Assembly (NCBI RefSeq): GCF_000025985.1
Contig: NC_003228.3
Location: 2,294,001-2,358,000, forward strand
Reading direction: 5' to 3'
DNA length: 64,000 nt
Origin: Bacteroides fragilis NCTC 9343
GTDB lineage: Bacteria > Bacteroidota > Bacteroidia > Bacteroidales > Bacteroidaceae
Position numbers and translations under genes: made by a program
Shown: positions 18,709 to 26,505 of the stretch, piece after piece
Numbering within the stretch: position 1 is the first letter of the stretch
Layout: every line of letters begins with the position of its first letter
The notes under the pieces: model-generated
The model's input: the letters and a program-made list of their open reading frames with translations, nothing else
Told to the model about the DNA's origin: nothing
Databases searched by the model: none

Positions 18709-18742
18709 TTGTGGTATGAAAGCTAAGTATTCACTACATTTG
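18709..18742 (+). promoter_or_regulatory. Bacteroides-type promoter of the S41-like lipoprotein gene
   Basis: TACATTTG at 18735-18742 matches the Bacteroides -7 consensus TAnnTTTG, and a TTG at 18709-18711 could serve as the -33 element. The 23-bp spacing is a little long. The start codon at 18768 would leave a leader of about 20 nt. Confidence 0.5.
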
Positions 18743-18767
18743 CGCAGATTAAGATTGCCTATAAATT

Positions 18768-20045
18768 ATGAAAAGAGGAAAACGATTGATACTTCCCTTA
18801 CTGGGAACTCTTATACTGACAAGTCTTTTTTCCTGTGGTGTAGACCGCTGGCCGGAATATTATCCGGAGACGGGACGCGATATTTGGATAGACAGTGTGA
18901 TGCGTCAGGAGTATCTGTGGTATAGAGATATGCCATCACCTGCTGCTCCGGACTATTTTCAGAAACCGGAAGCGTTTCTGAAAAAAGCCGTCGCTTCCAT
19001 GGATAATGGCTTTAGTAAGATCGACTCCTTGCTGGATGAACCTATTCCGAGCTATGGTTTTGATTATACTTTATATAAAGTGCTTGATAATGATACAGCG
19101 TATAACGCTTTAATCTCTTATGTGGTGCCCGGATCGCCTGCCGAAGAAGCTGGATTGCAGCGTGGTCATTGGATTATGATGATGAATGGAGATTATATCA
19201 CTAAAAAGGTTGAATCGGAATTACTGCAGGGAAGTACCCGTCAACTTCAGATAGGTGTTTATAAAGAAGTTGTCGGTGAAGATGGTGAGGTAACCGGTGG
19301 GGTGGTGCCGATAGGAGAGACGACAATGCCCGCTTCACGTTCTTTGGTGGATAAGCCTGTTCACCGTTTTGAGATTATTCCATGGAATGGGAAAAAGGTA
19401 GGCTATTTGATGTATAATGAATTTAAGGCAGGGCCGACGACAGACAGTCAGGCTTATAATGATGATTTGCGTAGGGCCTTCCGGGATTTCCAGACAGGAG
19501 GGGTAAATGAGTTTGTATTAGATTTACGCTATAACACCGGAGGCAGTTTAGATTGTGCCCAGTTGCTCTGTACGATGCTTGCTCCGGCTGATAAGATGAA
19601 TCAATTGTTGGCTCTATTGAGATACAGTGATAAACGCGTGGAAGCAAATCAGGATTTGACATTCAATCCGGAGCTTATCCAATCCGGTGCCAATCTTAAC
19701 CTGTCTACTGTTTATGTACTGACTACCAATGCTACCAGAGGGGCGGCGGAGATGGTTATCAATTGTCTTAATCCTTATATGAAGGTTGTATTGATAGGTA
19801 CTAAAACGGCGGGGGAATATGTTGCTACAAAGCCTTTTGTTCATCCAACGGATCGGTTTATATTGAATCTGGTTGTTTGCAATGTATACAATGCAGAAGA
19901 AAAGTCAGATTATGCCACCGGTTTCAAACCTACATACGAATACAATGAAGATTCTTATCTGAGTACTTATTTGCCTTTTGGCAATACGAATGAAACTTTA
20001 TTGAATGCAGCATTGAAAATCATGAGTGGAATAACGGATAAGTAA
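18768..20045 (+). CDS. S41 (tail-specific) peptidase-like lipoprotein, catalytic dyad apparently lost
   Basis: This 425-residue lipoprotein (lipobox SLFSCG) has the layout of Bacteroides S41 proteases. An N-terminal cap includes DIWIDSVMRQEYLWYRDM, a PDZ domain lies at about residues 100-155 (VVPGSPAEEAGLQRGHWIM), and the S41 core at about 205-400 includes VNEFVLDLRYNTGGSLDCAQ. Where the family has TASASE with the nucleophilic Ser, this protein reads T323-R-G-A-A-E328. Where the catalytic Lys is expected (KTxGK), it reads K346-T-A-G-E350. Both dyad positions are therefore substituted, which suggests a non-proteolytic binding or scaffold protein. It is monocistronic, with its own promoter and terminator. 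Confidence 0.85.
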   Translation: MKRGKRLILPLLGTLILTSLFSCGVDRWPEYYPETGRDIWIDSVMRQEYLWYRDMPSPAAPDYFQKPEAFLKKAVASMDNGFSKIDSLLDEPIPSYGFDYTLYKVLDNDTAYNALISYVVPGSPAEEAGLQRGHWIMMMNGDYITKKVESELLQGSTRQLQIGVYKEVVGEDGEVTGGVVPIGETTMPASRSLVDKPVHRFEIIPWNGKKVGYLMYNEFKAGPTTDSQAYNDDLRRAFRDFQTGGVNEFVLDLRYNTGGSLDCAQLLCTMLAPADKMNQLLALLRYSDKRVEANQDLTFNPELIQSGANLNLSTVYVLTTNATRGAAEMVINCLNPYMKVVLIGTKTAGEYVATKPFVHPTDRFILNLVVCNVYNAEEKSDYATGFKPTYEYNEDSYLSTYLPFGNTNETLLNAALKIMSGITDK

Positions 20046-20118
20046 TCGATTTGTCATTTTGTATTTTGAAAATGCGGAGAAACGATTTTTTCCGGCCTGA
20101 AAGATTGGAATAGAATAA

Positions 20119-20168
20119 AAACGCATGGATTTTGCAATAGCATGATTCGTGCGTTTTGTTTTTTTTAA
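20119..20168 (+). terminator. Rho-independent terminator after S41-like gene
   Basis: AAAACGCA at 20119-20126 pairs with TGCGTTTT at 20151-20158, the stem can be extended by further G-U and Watson-Crick pairs, and a T-rich run follows. It lies about 75 bp after the S41-like stop. Confidence 0.75.
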
Positions 20169-20351
20169 AGATTGTGTTCTTTAAGAAAGGATTTAGACTG
20201 TTTTTTGTGATCAAGTTAAATCGAAGAATCGATTTGATTGCAAAATGCTATTTAAAGAATAAACGTGTGTAAATGAACTCCAGAAGAAAAAGCTTTCTTT
20301 TTTATTGGATTCTTTCTCTGTTTTTCAATTTAATGTAGTTTCGTTCCGTGA

Positions 20352-20403
20352 AATTAATATCCTGAAAGCAGGAAGTTAACTTCCTGCTTTCAGGATATTA
20401 ATT
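20352..20403. repeat. 52-bp perfect palindrome with no loop
   Basis: The 26 bases at 20352-20377 are the exact reverse complement of 20378-20403, centred on GTTAAC. The arms contain ATCCTGAAAGCAGGAAG and its complement. No T-run follows, so it is not a typical terminator. A partial copy of the inner part (GATATTAACTTCCT) occurs about 40 bp further on. It lies in an otherwise gene-free stretch (20170-20590). Confidence 0.9.
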
Positions 20404-20596
20404 ATCTCTTGTCAGTGAGTTCGTTTCTTGTCTCTACGATATTAACTTCCTATTGCCTCCTTCTACTTTATTTCTTATAAATATACATTATTCTTGCATA
20501 AAGACAATTGGTTGATCCCTGTTTTGCATTTTTTGTAAAAATGTGGAGTCAGCAAGAAAGGACTTTTGAGAACTTTTTTATCGAGATATCTATCTA

Positions 20597-20836
20597 TTGC
20601 TTACTTCATGTCAATTGATAAACCAAAATCCGTTTACTTATGAATTGCTTGTGCCGATTCTTCATCAAGATACTTTTGTACAAATGGTATTGCGAGGCAT
20701 CACTTACCTCCCCCTGCTGATACTGGTCATGGCGGTCATGGATGGGCTGTTATGTATTATCGGTTTACTGCCATTCGCAGACCGTAACAAAGGAATTGGT
20801 CATGAGTACGACTGCAACGAACTTTTCGGAAGATAG
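20597..20836 (+). other. Possible membrane-protein fragment
   Basis: A short frame encodes a hydrophobic segment (VLRGITYLPLLILVMAVMDG, then LLCIIGLLPFADRNKG) that looks like the end of an integral membrane protein. It has no credible start codon, ribosome-binding site or signal, and no upstream part in any frame that I recognise. It could be the truncated end of a transporter or a chance hydrophobic frame. The 220 bp between it and the DUF3795 gene hold nothing I can support. Confidence 0.25.
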
Positions 20837-21057
20837 ATGCGTAGGAGCAAGGAAAGCAGAAAATTGCAACGCTACTCCACGGGGTATAAAGGGTAATGTC
20901 GCTTTCAGAGGGAGATGTGAGAGAAAGTCCTGTGCTGCAGCATTACCTTCCATTGTGGCGGTGATCATGTGCGTATCTATATCATGCGTAGTAGAAGGTA
21001 ATCAAATGCCTCTTATCTGCTCATATTCTTGTTTTTTATTCTTATTTTTGTCGAATA

Positions 21058-21405
21058 ATGAAACCCGAAATGATGAAACAATTAATTGCATGTTGCGGAT
21101 TAGATTGCGAAAATTGCGATGCCCGTATAGCCACTGTCCGAGATGATAATGAATTAAGAGAGAAAACCGCCCAAAAGTGGAGCATAATGAACAATGCACC
21201 GGAAATTACACCGGCAACCATAAATTGTATGGGGTGTCGCACGGACGGAGCGAAATTTGCGTATTGCAATGATTATTGTTCAATTCGAAAATGTGTAAAT
21301 GAGAAGGGATATAATACCTGTGGCGATTGTAAGGAGCTGGATGATTGTCAGATAGTAGGTGCTATTTTTCAGCATGCCCCTGATGCGAAAGAAAATCTTC
21401 TATGA
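21058..21405 (+). CDS. DUF3795 cysteine-rich protein
   Basis: This 115-residue cytoplasmic protein has about eleven cysteines in the DUF3795 arrangement: CCGLDCENCDA near the N-terminus, NCMGCRTDGAKFAYCNDYC in the middle, and CVNEKGYNTCGDCKELDDC near the end. The clustered pairs suggest binding of zinc or an iron-sulfur cluster, although the family has no established function. The start at 21058 (MKPEMMKQLIACC) fits the family. An alternative Met five codons on is possible. The next gene begins 50 bp downstream with its own promoter, which overlaps the end of this gene. Confidence 0.85.
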   Translation: MKPEMMKQLIACCGLDCENCDARIATVRDDNELREKTAQKWSIMNNAPEITPATINCMGCRTDGAKFAYCNDYCSIRKCVNEKGYNTCGDCKELDDCQIVGAIFQHAPDAKENLL

Positions 21406-21417
21406 TATGCAGTCTTT

Positions 21418-21451
21418 TTGTTGATAAAGTCAACAAAGAGACTTATCTTTG
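21418..21451 (+). promoter_or_regulatory. Promoter of MarR-GNAT gene, giving a near-leaderless mRNA
   Basis: TATCTTTG at 21444-21451 matches the Bacteroides -7 consensus, with TTG at 21418-21420 or 21421-21423 as the -33 element (spacing 20-23 bp). The ATG lies at 21456, only 5 bp beyond the -7 box. The transcript would start at or very near the start codon, and no ribosome-binding site is needed or visible. Confidence 0.6.
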
Positions 21452-21455
21452 TGCC

Positions 21456-22394
21456 ATGAAGCAAGAATATATAAGTCGTATAAGGTCTTTCAACAGATAT
21501 TATACGAAAATATTAGGTATACTCAACAAATACTATTTAGGAAGTGAATTGGGACTTCCGGAGGTGCGTATTATTCAGGATGTTTATTTACACCCTGACA
21601 GGAGTTCTAAAGATATATCCAATGAATTAAACATGGATAAAGGCTTGTTATCCCGCTTATTAAAACAATTGGAACAGAAAGAGTATATATTTCGAAAAAG
21701 CACGGAAAAGGATAATCGTATGGGGTTGGTAAATCTCACAGAAAAAGGATGTGAGGTTTATTACCGCTTGAATACTGCTGCAAATCAATCTATTGAAAGG
21801 ATATTCTCACACTTAGAAGATCGTCAACTACAAAGATTGGTTCATTGTATGGATTCTATTTATAAGATAATAAATAGTGTGGAGACCGGTCTTACCGTTG
21901 ATAATAATGAGCCAATTGTTATACGACCGATAGAAGAATCAGATAATGCTTCAATAGCATCGGTGCTTCGTGCGTCAGTAGAGGAGCATGGAGCTCCTAA
22001 GGTCGGTACTTTTTATGATGATCCGCATACGGATAGAATGTTTCAGACTTTTAATATTAAAGGTGCAGAATACTGGATAGTGGAAAGTAATGGTGTAATA
22101 TTAGGCGGAGGTGGCTTTTATCCGACCAAAGGTTTACCACATGGTTATGCTGAGTTATCGAAATTTCATTTTAGACCGGAGCTTAGAGGGAGAGGTATTG
22201 GAAAACGTTTACTTCAATTCATAGAGCAGCGTGCTGTTAGTGCCGGATATGTGTATATGTATATTGTTTCTTATCATCAGTTTGGAAATGCTGTTAGTAT
22301 GTATGAAAAATACGGATATGAACATATAGACAATGCATTAGATCAGTCGGGCTTGTATCAAGATGCACCTTTCCACATGGTAAAAGCACTCTGA
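21456..22394 (+). CDS. Fused MarR-family regulator and GNAT N-acetyltransferase
   Basis: This 312-residue two-domain protein uses the ATG at 21456 (MKQEYISRIRSFNRYYTK). Residues 1-150 form a MarR winged helix: LPEVRIIQDVYLHPDRSSKD, then ISNELNMDKGLLSRLLKQLE and the wing IFRKSTEKDNRMGLVNLTEK. Residues 165-312 form a GNAT acetyltransferase: IRPIEESDNASIASVLRASV, then the acetyl-CoA loop RPELRGRGIGKRLLQFIE and MYEKYGYEHID. Such fusions occur in many bacteria, often next to metabolic or resistance genes, and the substrate cannot be read from the sequence. The -7 box adjacent to the ATG would suit autoregulation, though I see no operator. Confidence 0.9.
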   Translation: MKQEYISRIRSFNRYYTKILGILNKYYLGSELGLPEVRIIQDVYLHPDRSSKDISNELNMDKGLLSRLLKQLEQKEYIFRKSTEKDNRMGLVNLTEKGCEVYYRLNTAANQSIERIFSHLEDRQLQRLVHCMDSIYKIINSVETGLTVDNNEPIVIRPIEESDNASIASVLRASVEEHGAPKVGTFYDDPHTDRMFQTFNIKGAEYWIVESNGVILGGGGFYPTKGLPHGYAELSKFHFRPELRGRGIGKRLLQFIEQRAVSAGYVYMYIVSYHQFGNAVSMYEKYGYEHIDNALDQSGLYQDAPFHMVKAL

Positions 22395-22496
22395 ATCCAA
22401 ATATGAAATGTTACGAAGAAAACGATAGAATCTTATAAGAGAGGAGTGAATCCTTTCTGGCTGTTATAGATGTAGGTGCCCGATGAAAGTGAGCGT

Positions 22497-23885
22497 TCAT
22501 CTTTCTCGGGCGATTTCAACAGCCTGTTTGATGCGGTCGGCCATGCCGATTCCTCCTTTGAGATTTCCTGCTACCACCAATCCGGGATACTGTTTTTGCA
22601 GTTCATTGATCGCAGCAAATCTGTCGGTACTGCTGCTTTCGTATTGGGGAATGGCTTTCTTATGCCGGAAGATACGTATAAGATCAGGTACTATTCCGGC
22701 AGGATAATCTAACATTTCATTCAGGCCGGTGGTTATCAACCTGATAATTTCGTCGTCACTTTTCTCTAGAAGTTCAGGGTGTCTCGTCCCGCCTAAGAAG
22801 TATGAATATAATGCACCTCCTTCGGGGGAACGGTTATCGAAACAGGCCGATGGAAACAGAATACCTAAAACTGGTTTTTGTTCACAGGAAGGGACCAATC
22901 CGCCAAAGGCATGAAACTCTTTTCCATAAGTATTACGCAATCCCACGGAGACTTGCATCACAGGGGCATAGGTAAGATTACTTATCCGATTCATCTGTTT
23001 GTCAGGGACGAAAGGGAGAAGTGAAGGGAGGGCAAAGGCAGGTGCGGTGGTTATCACCTTTCGGCAGTGGATTCGGTTAACTATTCCACAGGAATCTGTG
23101 AAAGAAACTACCCATCCTTGTTCACATGGCATTAGGGAAGTGGAAGTAGCTCCCAGGGAGAATCGTTTGATTCCAATGGCCTGTTCCAATGCTTTTGTCA
23201 GGTTACTAAGTCCCCCATAAGTAGAGAAAACTTTTCGTGTAGCCAACCGGTCGCGTTCACTTCGATGTGAAAATGATTTTGCAATACCACCGAGAATGAA
23301 ACTGCCATAAGTTTGTTCTAGTTGATAAAGTTTAGGCAGGGCATGACGGGTAACCAATCGCATAGGGTCACCGGCATAAACCCCGGAAATGAATGGGTCT
23401 ACTGCATAATGTAGATAAGAGATACCCAGGCGCCGCTGTATCAGTTCACCAATCGTTTCATCGGGATTGTTTCCTTTTGAACGGAAGGGCTCACCCAGTA
23501 TATTGAATTTATCTTTTGTACTGAATAATGGGGTGGTGATTGCACTGAACAGTCCTGAGGGGAGAGAATGAAAGCGATCTCCTTTCCATATAAGGCGTTG
23601 CCTGGACGCTTCACGGGCCGTTTCTAAACGGCAGGTGGGGGATAGTTCCGCCAAGAGTTCGGCTACTTCAGGGTGGGAGATTACACCGGTATTGGGCCCA
23701 CTTTCAAACGTAAAACCATTTTCGTGGTAGGTACGTATCTGGCCGCCTACGCAGGGGCTCTGTTCAATTACCTCGATATCACATCCCTTACGGGTAAGGC
23801 AATAGGCGGTAGTCAGACCTGTTAGACCTGCACCGATGATGATGGTATCTCGCAAACGATGATTTTCTGTTACTGTCTGGTTCAT
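22497..23885 (-). CDS. hemG: Protoporphyrinogen oxidase (HemY-type)
   Basis: This 462-residue flavoprotein oxidises protoporphyrinogen IX to protoporphyrin IX. The N-terminal FAD-binding motif IIGAGLTGLTTAYCLTRKG is at about residues 16-34, followed by the second conserved segment GGQIRTYHENGFTFESGPNT. The C-terminal FAD closure is VVAGNLKGGIGMADRIKQAV. Length and motifs match the soluble HemY/PgoX family. The gene symbol hemG follows Bacteroides usage and not the unrelated E. coli HemG flavodoxin type. It starts 2 bp after the hemN stop in a four-gene operon with an outer-membrane receptor and a transporter, so it probably finishes imported porphyrin precursors before ferrochelatase acts. 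Confidence 0.92.
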   Translation of the reverse strand: MNQTVTENHRLRDTIIIGAGLTGLTTAYCLTRKGCDIEVIEQSPCVGGQIRTYHENGFTFESGPNTGVISHPEVAELLAELSPTCRLETAREASRQRLIWKGDRFHSLPSGLFSAITTPLFSTKDKFNILGEPFRSKGNNPDETIGELIQRRLGISYLHYAVDPFISGVYAGDPMRLVTRHALPKLYQLEQTYGSFILGGIAKSFSHRSERDRLATRKVFSTYGGLSNLTKALEQAIGIKRFSLGATSTSLMPCEQGWVVSFTDSCGIVNRIHCRKVITTAPAFALPSLLPFVPDKQMNRISNLTYAPVMQVSVGLRNTYGKEFHAFGGLVPSCEQKPVLGILFPSACFDNRSPEGGALYSYFLGGTRHPELLEKSDDEIIRLITTGLNEMLDYPAGIVPDLIRIFRHKKAIPQYESSSTDRFAAINELQKQYPGLVVAGNLKGGIGMADRIKQAVEIARER

Positions 23886-23887
23886 TG

Positions 23888-25252
23888 TTATAAAGGTTTT
23901 GAATATGAATGTGGAGAGTGGAGCATCAGTTTGTCAAGTGAAGCCGCTACGTTGCGTACAAATGCCGAACCTGCGGTTGTCATCTCAAGATAGTCGTCTG
24001 TATAATAAATCAGTCCGTCATCGGCAAAGCCAGATAGTTTTTTTTCATCGTAGGCAGTGGCAGCCTTTAAAGTGGATACCGATACATGCAGGCACTTTGA
24101 AAGATTTCTCCAATCGATACAGCCATTGCACATTAGGGTTTCGATAACCTCTCTGGTGAGCTGTTCGGTTGGAGAAAGGGCATAACCTTTGGTAATACTT
24201 AGTTCGCCTTTACTGATAGTCTTGATGTAATGGGGAATATCTTTCGTATTTTGAGCATAAGCCGATTCAAGCTGACTGATAGCGGTTATGCCCAAACCAT
24301 ATACCTGTGCGGTAGTACGCCGGGTGCAGTAGCCTTGAAAATTACGATGTAATTTTTTAGTTTGCATGGCGATGCTCAGCTCGTCATTGGGGCGTACAAA
24401 ATGATCCATTCCGATAGATTGATAACCGGATTTATGCAATAGTCCGGCAGCAGTGTCAAACATTGTCTGTTTTTCATGGTTGTCGGGTAGGCCTGATTTC
24501 TCCAGGAGCAACTGTCGCTTATTAATCCAAGGCACGTGGGCATAACTGAACATAACCAGTCTGTCGGGTGATAAAAGAATAGCCTGCTCTATGTTGCGGG
24601 TGAAGTTCTCCACAGTTTGTTTGGGTAAACCATAAAGAAAATCAAGGTTGATACTTATTCCCTTTTCGCGTAGCAGGATAAATATATCTTCCATCGGTAA
24701 TAAAGAAGGGCGGCGATTGACTGTTTTCAGTACCTCGATATTAAAGTCCTGCACACCAATACTGAGACGGTTAAAGCCGCATTCGGTAAGTTGCAACCAG
24801 TCTTTTTCTGAGAGATAGCCTGGGTGACATTCAATGGCTATTTCAGGGCGGTCGATGGCTGGGAATGATGATAATAAGTGAGCATTCAATTCTTTGATTA
24901 AAGCAACGGGAATGGCTGTGGGGCTTCCACCACCATAATGTATCTGCGCGATCGACCGATCCTTATCTAACAGGGGAAGAATCAGATCTATCTCTTGATG
25001 CAAAGCTTCTACATATGACTCAATAATCTCGGGACGTGCCATGGGATACGAATTGCATCCGCAATAGTGGCATAAGTGCCGACAAAACGGGATATGCAGG
25101 TAAAACGATAATGCGCGCTCTGAAGCCTGATTCGACTGCTGTACAGCCTCCAGGTAGCGGGCGTTGGTAAATGGCTCAAAATAATTGGCCGGTGGATAAC
25201 TGGTGTATCGAGGTACCGGTACATTGTATTTATTGATTATTTCAGTATACAT
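23888..25252 (-). CDS. hemN: Oxygen-independent coproporphyrinogen III oxidase (radical SAM)
   Basis: This 454-residue protein, the usual HemN length, converts coproporphyrinogen III to protoporphyrinogen IX anaerobically. The radical-SAM cluster motif is present as C57-x3-C61-x2-C64 followed by C66 (IPFCRHLCHYCGCN). It is followed by the glycine motif IHYGGGSPTAI and the SAM-binding region RLSIGVQDFNIEVLKTVNR. The HemN-specific YGLPKQT and FSYAHVPW follow. The C-terminal HemN domain (about 360-440) is complete. These features separate it from HemW-type paralogues. It lies between the MFS gene (5-bp gap) and hemG (2-bp gap). Confidence 0.95.
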   Translation of the reverse strand: MYTEIINKYNVPVPRYTSYPPANYFEPFTNARYLEAVQQSNQASERALSFYLHIPFCRHLCHYCGCNSYPMARPEIIESYVEALHQEIDLILPLLDKDRSIAQIHYGGGSPTAIPVALIKELNAHLLSSFPAIDRPEIAIECHPGYLSEKDWLQLTECGFNRLSIGVQDFNIEVLKTVNRRPSLLPMEDIFILLREKGISINLDFLYGLPKQTVENFTRNIEQAILLSPDRLVMFSYAHVPWINKRQLLLEKSGLPDNHEKQTMFDTAAGLLHKSGYQSIGMDHFVRPNDELSIAMQTKKLHRNFQGYCTRRTTAQVYGLGITAISQLESAYAQNTKDIPHYIKTISKGELSITKGYALSPTEQLTREVIETLMCNGCIDWRNLSKCLHVSVSTLKAATAYDEKKLSGFADDGLIYYTDDYLEMTTAGSAFVRNVAASLDKLMLHSPHSYSKPL

Positions 25253-25257
25253 ATATG

Positions 25258-26496
25258 TTAAGAATGAATGGGTTGAGATTCTTTTCTGAAGAAATAAAAT
25301 ATATAGATCAGTGATATGGAAGCCAATATAACTTCGAAAATAAAGAGACCGTGGTAACCGGTTCTATCGGCTACCACCCCGCTAAGAAAGGCTATTAGTA
25401 AGCCGCTTAAGTGTGTGAGTACTGTTTGGATGGTAAAGTCGGTTCCTTCACATCCTTTGCGTACACAATCCATAGAAGTGGTATACACTACAATAGTTGC
25501 CATTCCATAGGCACTCCATAGCAGGACGATCCCTAAACAAAGCATTGAAAATGAAGGGACTGTCCATGAAATACACATAAAATAGAGTGTAGTAAGCAGG
25601 ATGAATATTGCAAATAGTATTCTGGAATGATATCGCCCGATTTTACGAACCAGTAATCCGGCCAGGAAAGATGATGCGAAGGCAGCTCCGGTACCTCCGA
25701 TACCTATCATAATGCCTATCTCTTTCATTGAATAACCCAAATCGACCAGATAAGAGCGTAACACCGATAAAATTCCGATAATACTGGCATAATATAGTAA
25801 TAGGAATCCTATTTGTTTCCAGATGTTACGACGGGCAAAGAACCAGATAAAATCAGTGAATTGTGCCCGTTTCGAAGGTTCTTTGGGTATTATTTTCATA
25901 TGTTTGTTTTTCAATAACGGAATAATTGCCAATAGTACAAAAATGCATAAGCATGGTATCACCACATGCCAGCCATAGTGCTGAAGAACGAGGAGTAATA
26001 TACCTGTTCCTATCAATGTACCTCCGAAGCTACCCATTGATTGCATACTGTTGACCAAACTTTTATCCGACTTACCAAAGGAGAGCACTGCAAGTGTGTC
26101 TGTAGCTATATCTTGTGTAGCTGAGGCTATCAATGATAGAAATACTAATCCAATGATAAGGTAAAGATCTGTTTGGATATCGAGCAGGCCTACCATCAGG
26201 ATCAGTAATGCATATACGATTTCGGATGTAATGATACAGCGTTTATAGTCTTTTAGGGTGATACAATGCCGGTCGACAAGCGGTGCCCAAAGAAACTTCA
26301 ATATCCAGGGGAGTTTGATGAGTTGTAATAAGGCGATGGAAGAAAGAGAGTAATCGGCTTGCCTCATTAGTACTTGTATGGCTGTAGAGAAGAAACTCAT
26401 CGGGATGGCTTGTGCAATGTATAGGCAGAAAAATGTACTGAGGTTCAGTGTTTTCCGGGAAAGCGGTGAAGGCTTGTTTATACACATGTGATTCAT
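25258..26496 (-). CDS. MFS transporter (AmpG/RhtX-like), candidate inner-membrane porphyrin or siderophore importer
   Basis: This 412-residue protein has about twelve hydrophobic segments and opens with the AmpG/RhtX-type signature YIAQAIPMSFFSTAIQVLMR, then LPWILKFLWAPLVDRHC with the charged A-like motif. The family includes permeases that move muropeptides or ferric siderophores through the inner membrane without ATP. The gene is wedged between a TonB receptor (9-bp gap) and hemN (5-bp gap). The likely cargo is therefore what the receptor brings to the periplasm and HemN/HemG process. A start at 26487 is equally possible. The specificity is inference from context. Confidence 0.82.
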   Translation of the reverse strand: MNHMCINKPSPLSRKTLNLSTFFCLYIAQAIPMSFFSTAIQVLMRQADYSLSSIALLQLIKLPWILKFLWAPLVDRHCITLKDYKRCIITSEIVYALLILMVGLLDIQTDLYLIIGLVFLSLIASATQDIATDTLAVLSFGKSDKSLVNSMQSMGSFGGTLIGTGILLLVLQHYGWHVVIPCLCIFVLLAIIPLLKNKHMKIIPKEPSKRAQFTDFIWFFARRNIWKQIGFLLLYYASIIGILSVLRSYLVDLGYSMKEIGIMIGIGGTGAAFASSFLAGLLVRKIGRYHSRILFAIFILLTTLYFMCISWTVPSFSMLCLGIVLLWSAYGMATIVVYTTSMDCVRKGCEGTDFTIQTVLTHLSGLLIAFLSGVVADRTGYHGLFIFEVILASISLIYIFYFFRKESQPIHS

Positions 26497-26505
26497 ATCG
26501 TTTGA

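Noticed and set aside
20352..20403. Terminator function of the 52-bp palindrome
   Set aside because: No T-run follows either arm and there is no loop. A conventional terminator for the upstream gene already exists at 20119-20168.
20742..21146. 134-codon frame overlapping the DUF3795 gene start
   Set aside because: It overlaps the well-supported DUF3795 gene in another frame, and its sequence resembles no protein.
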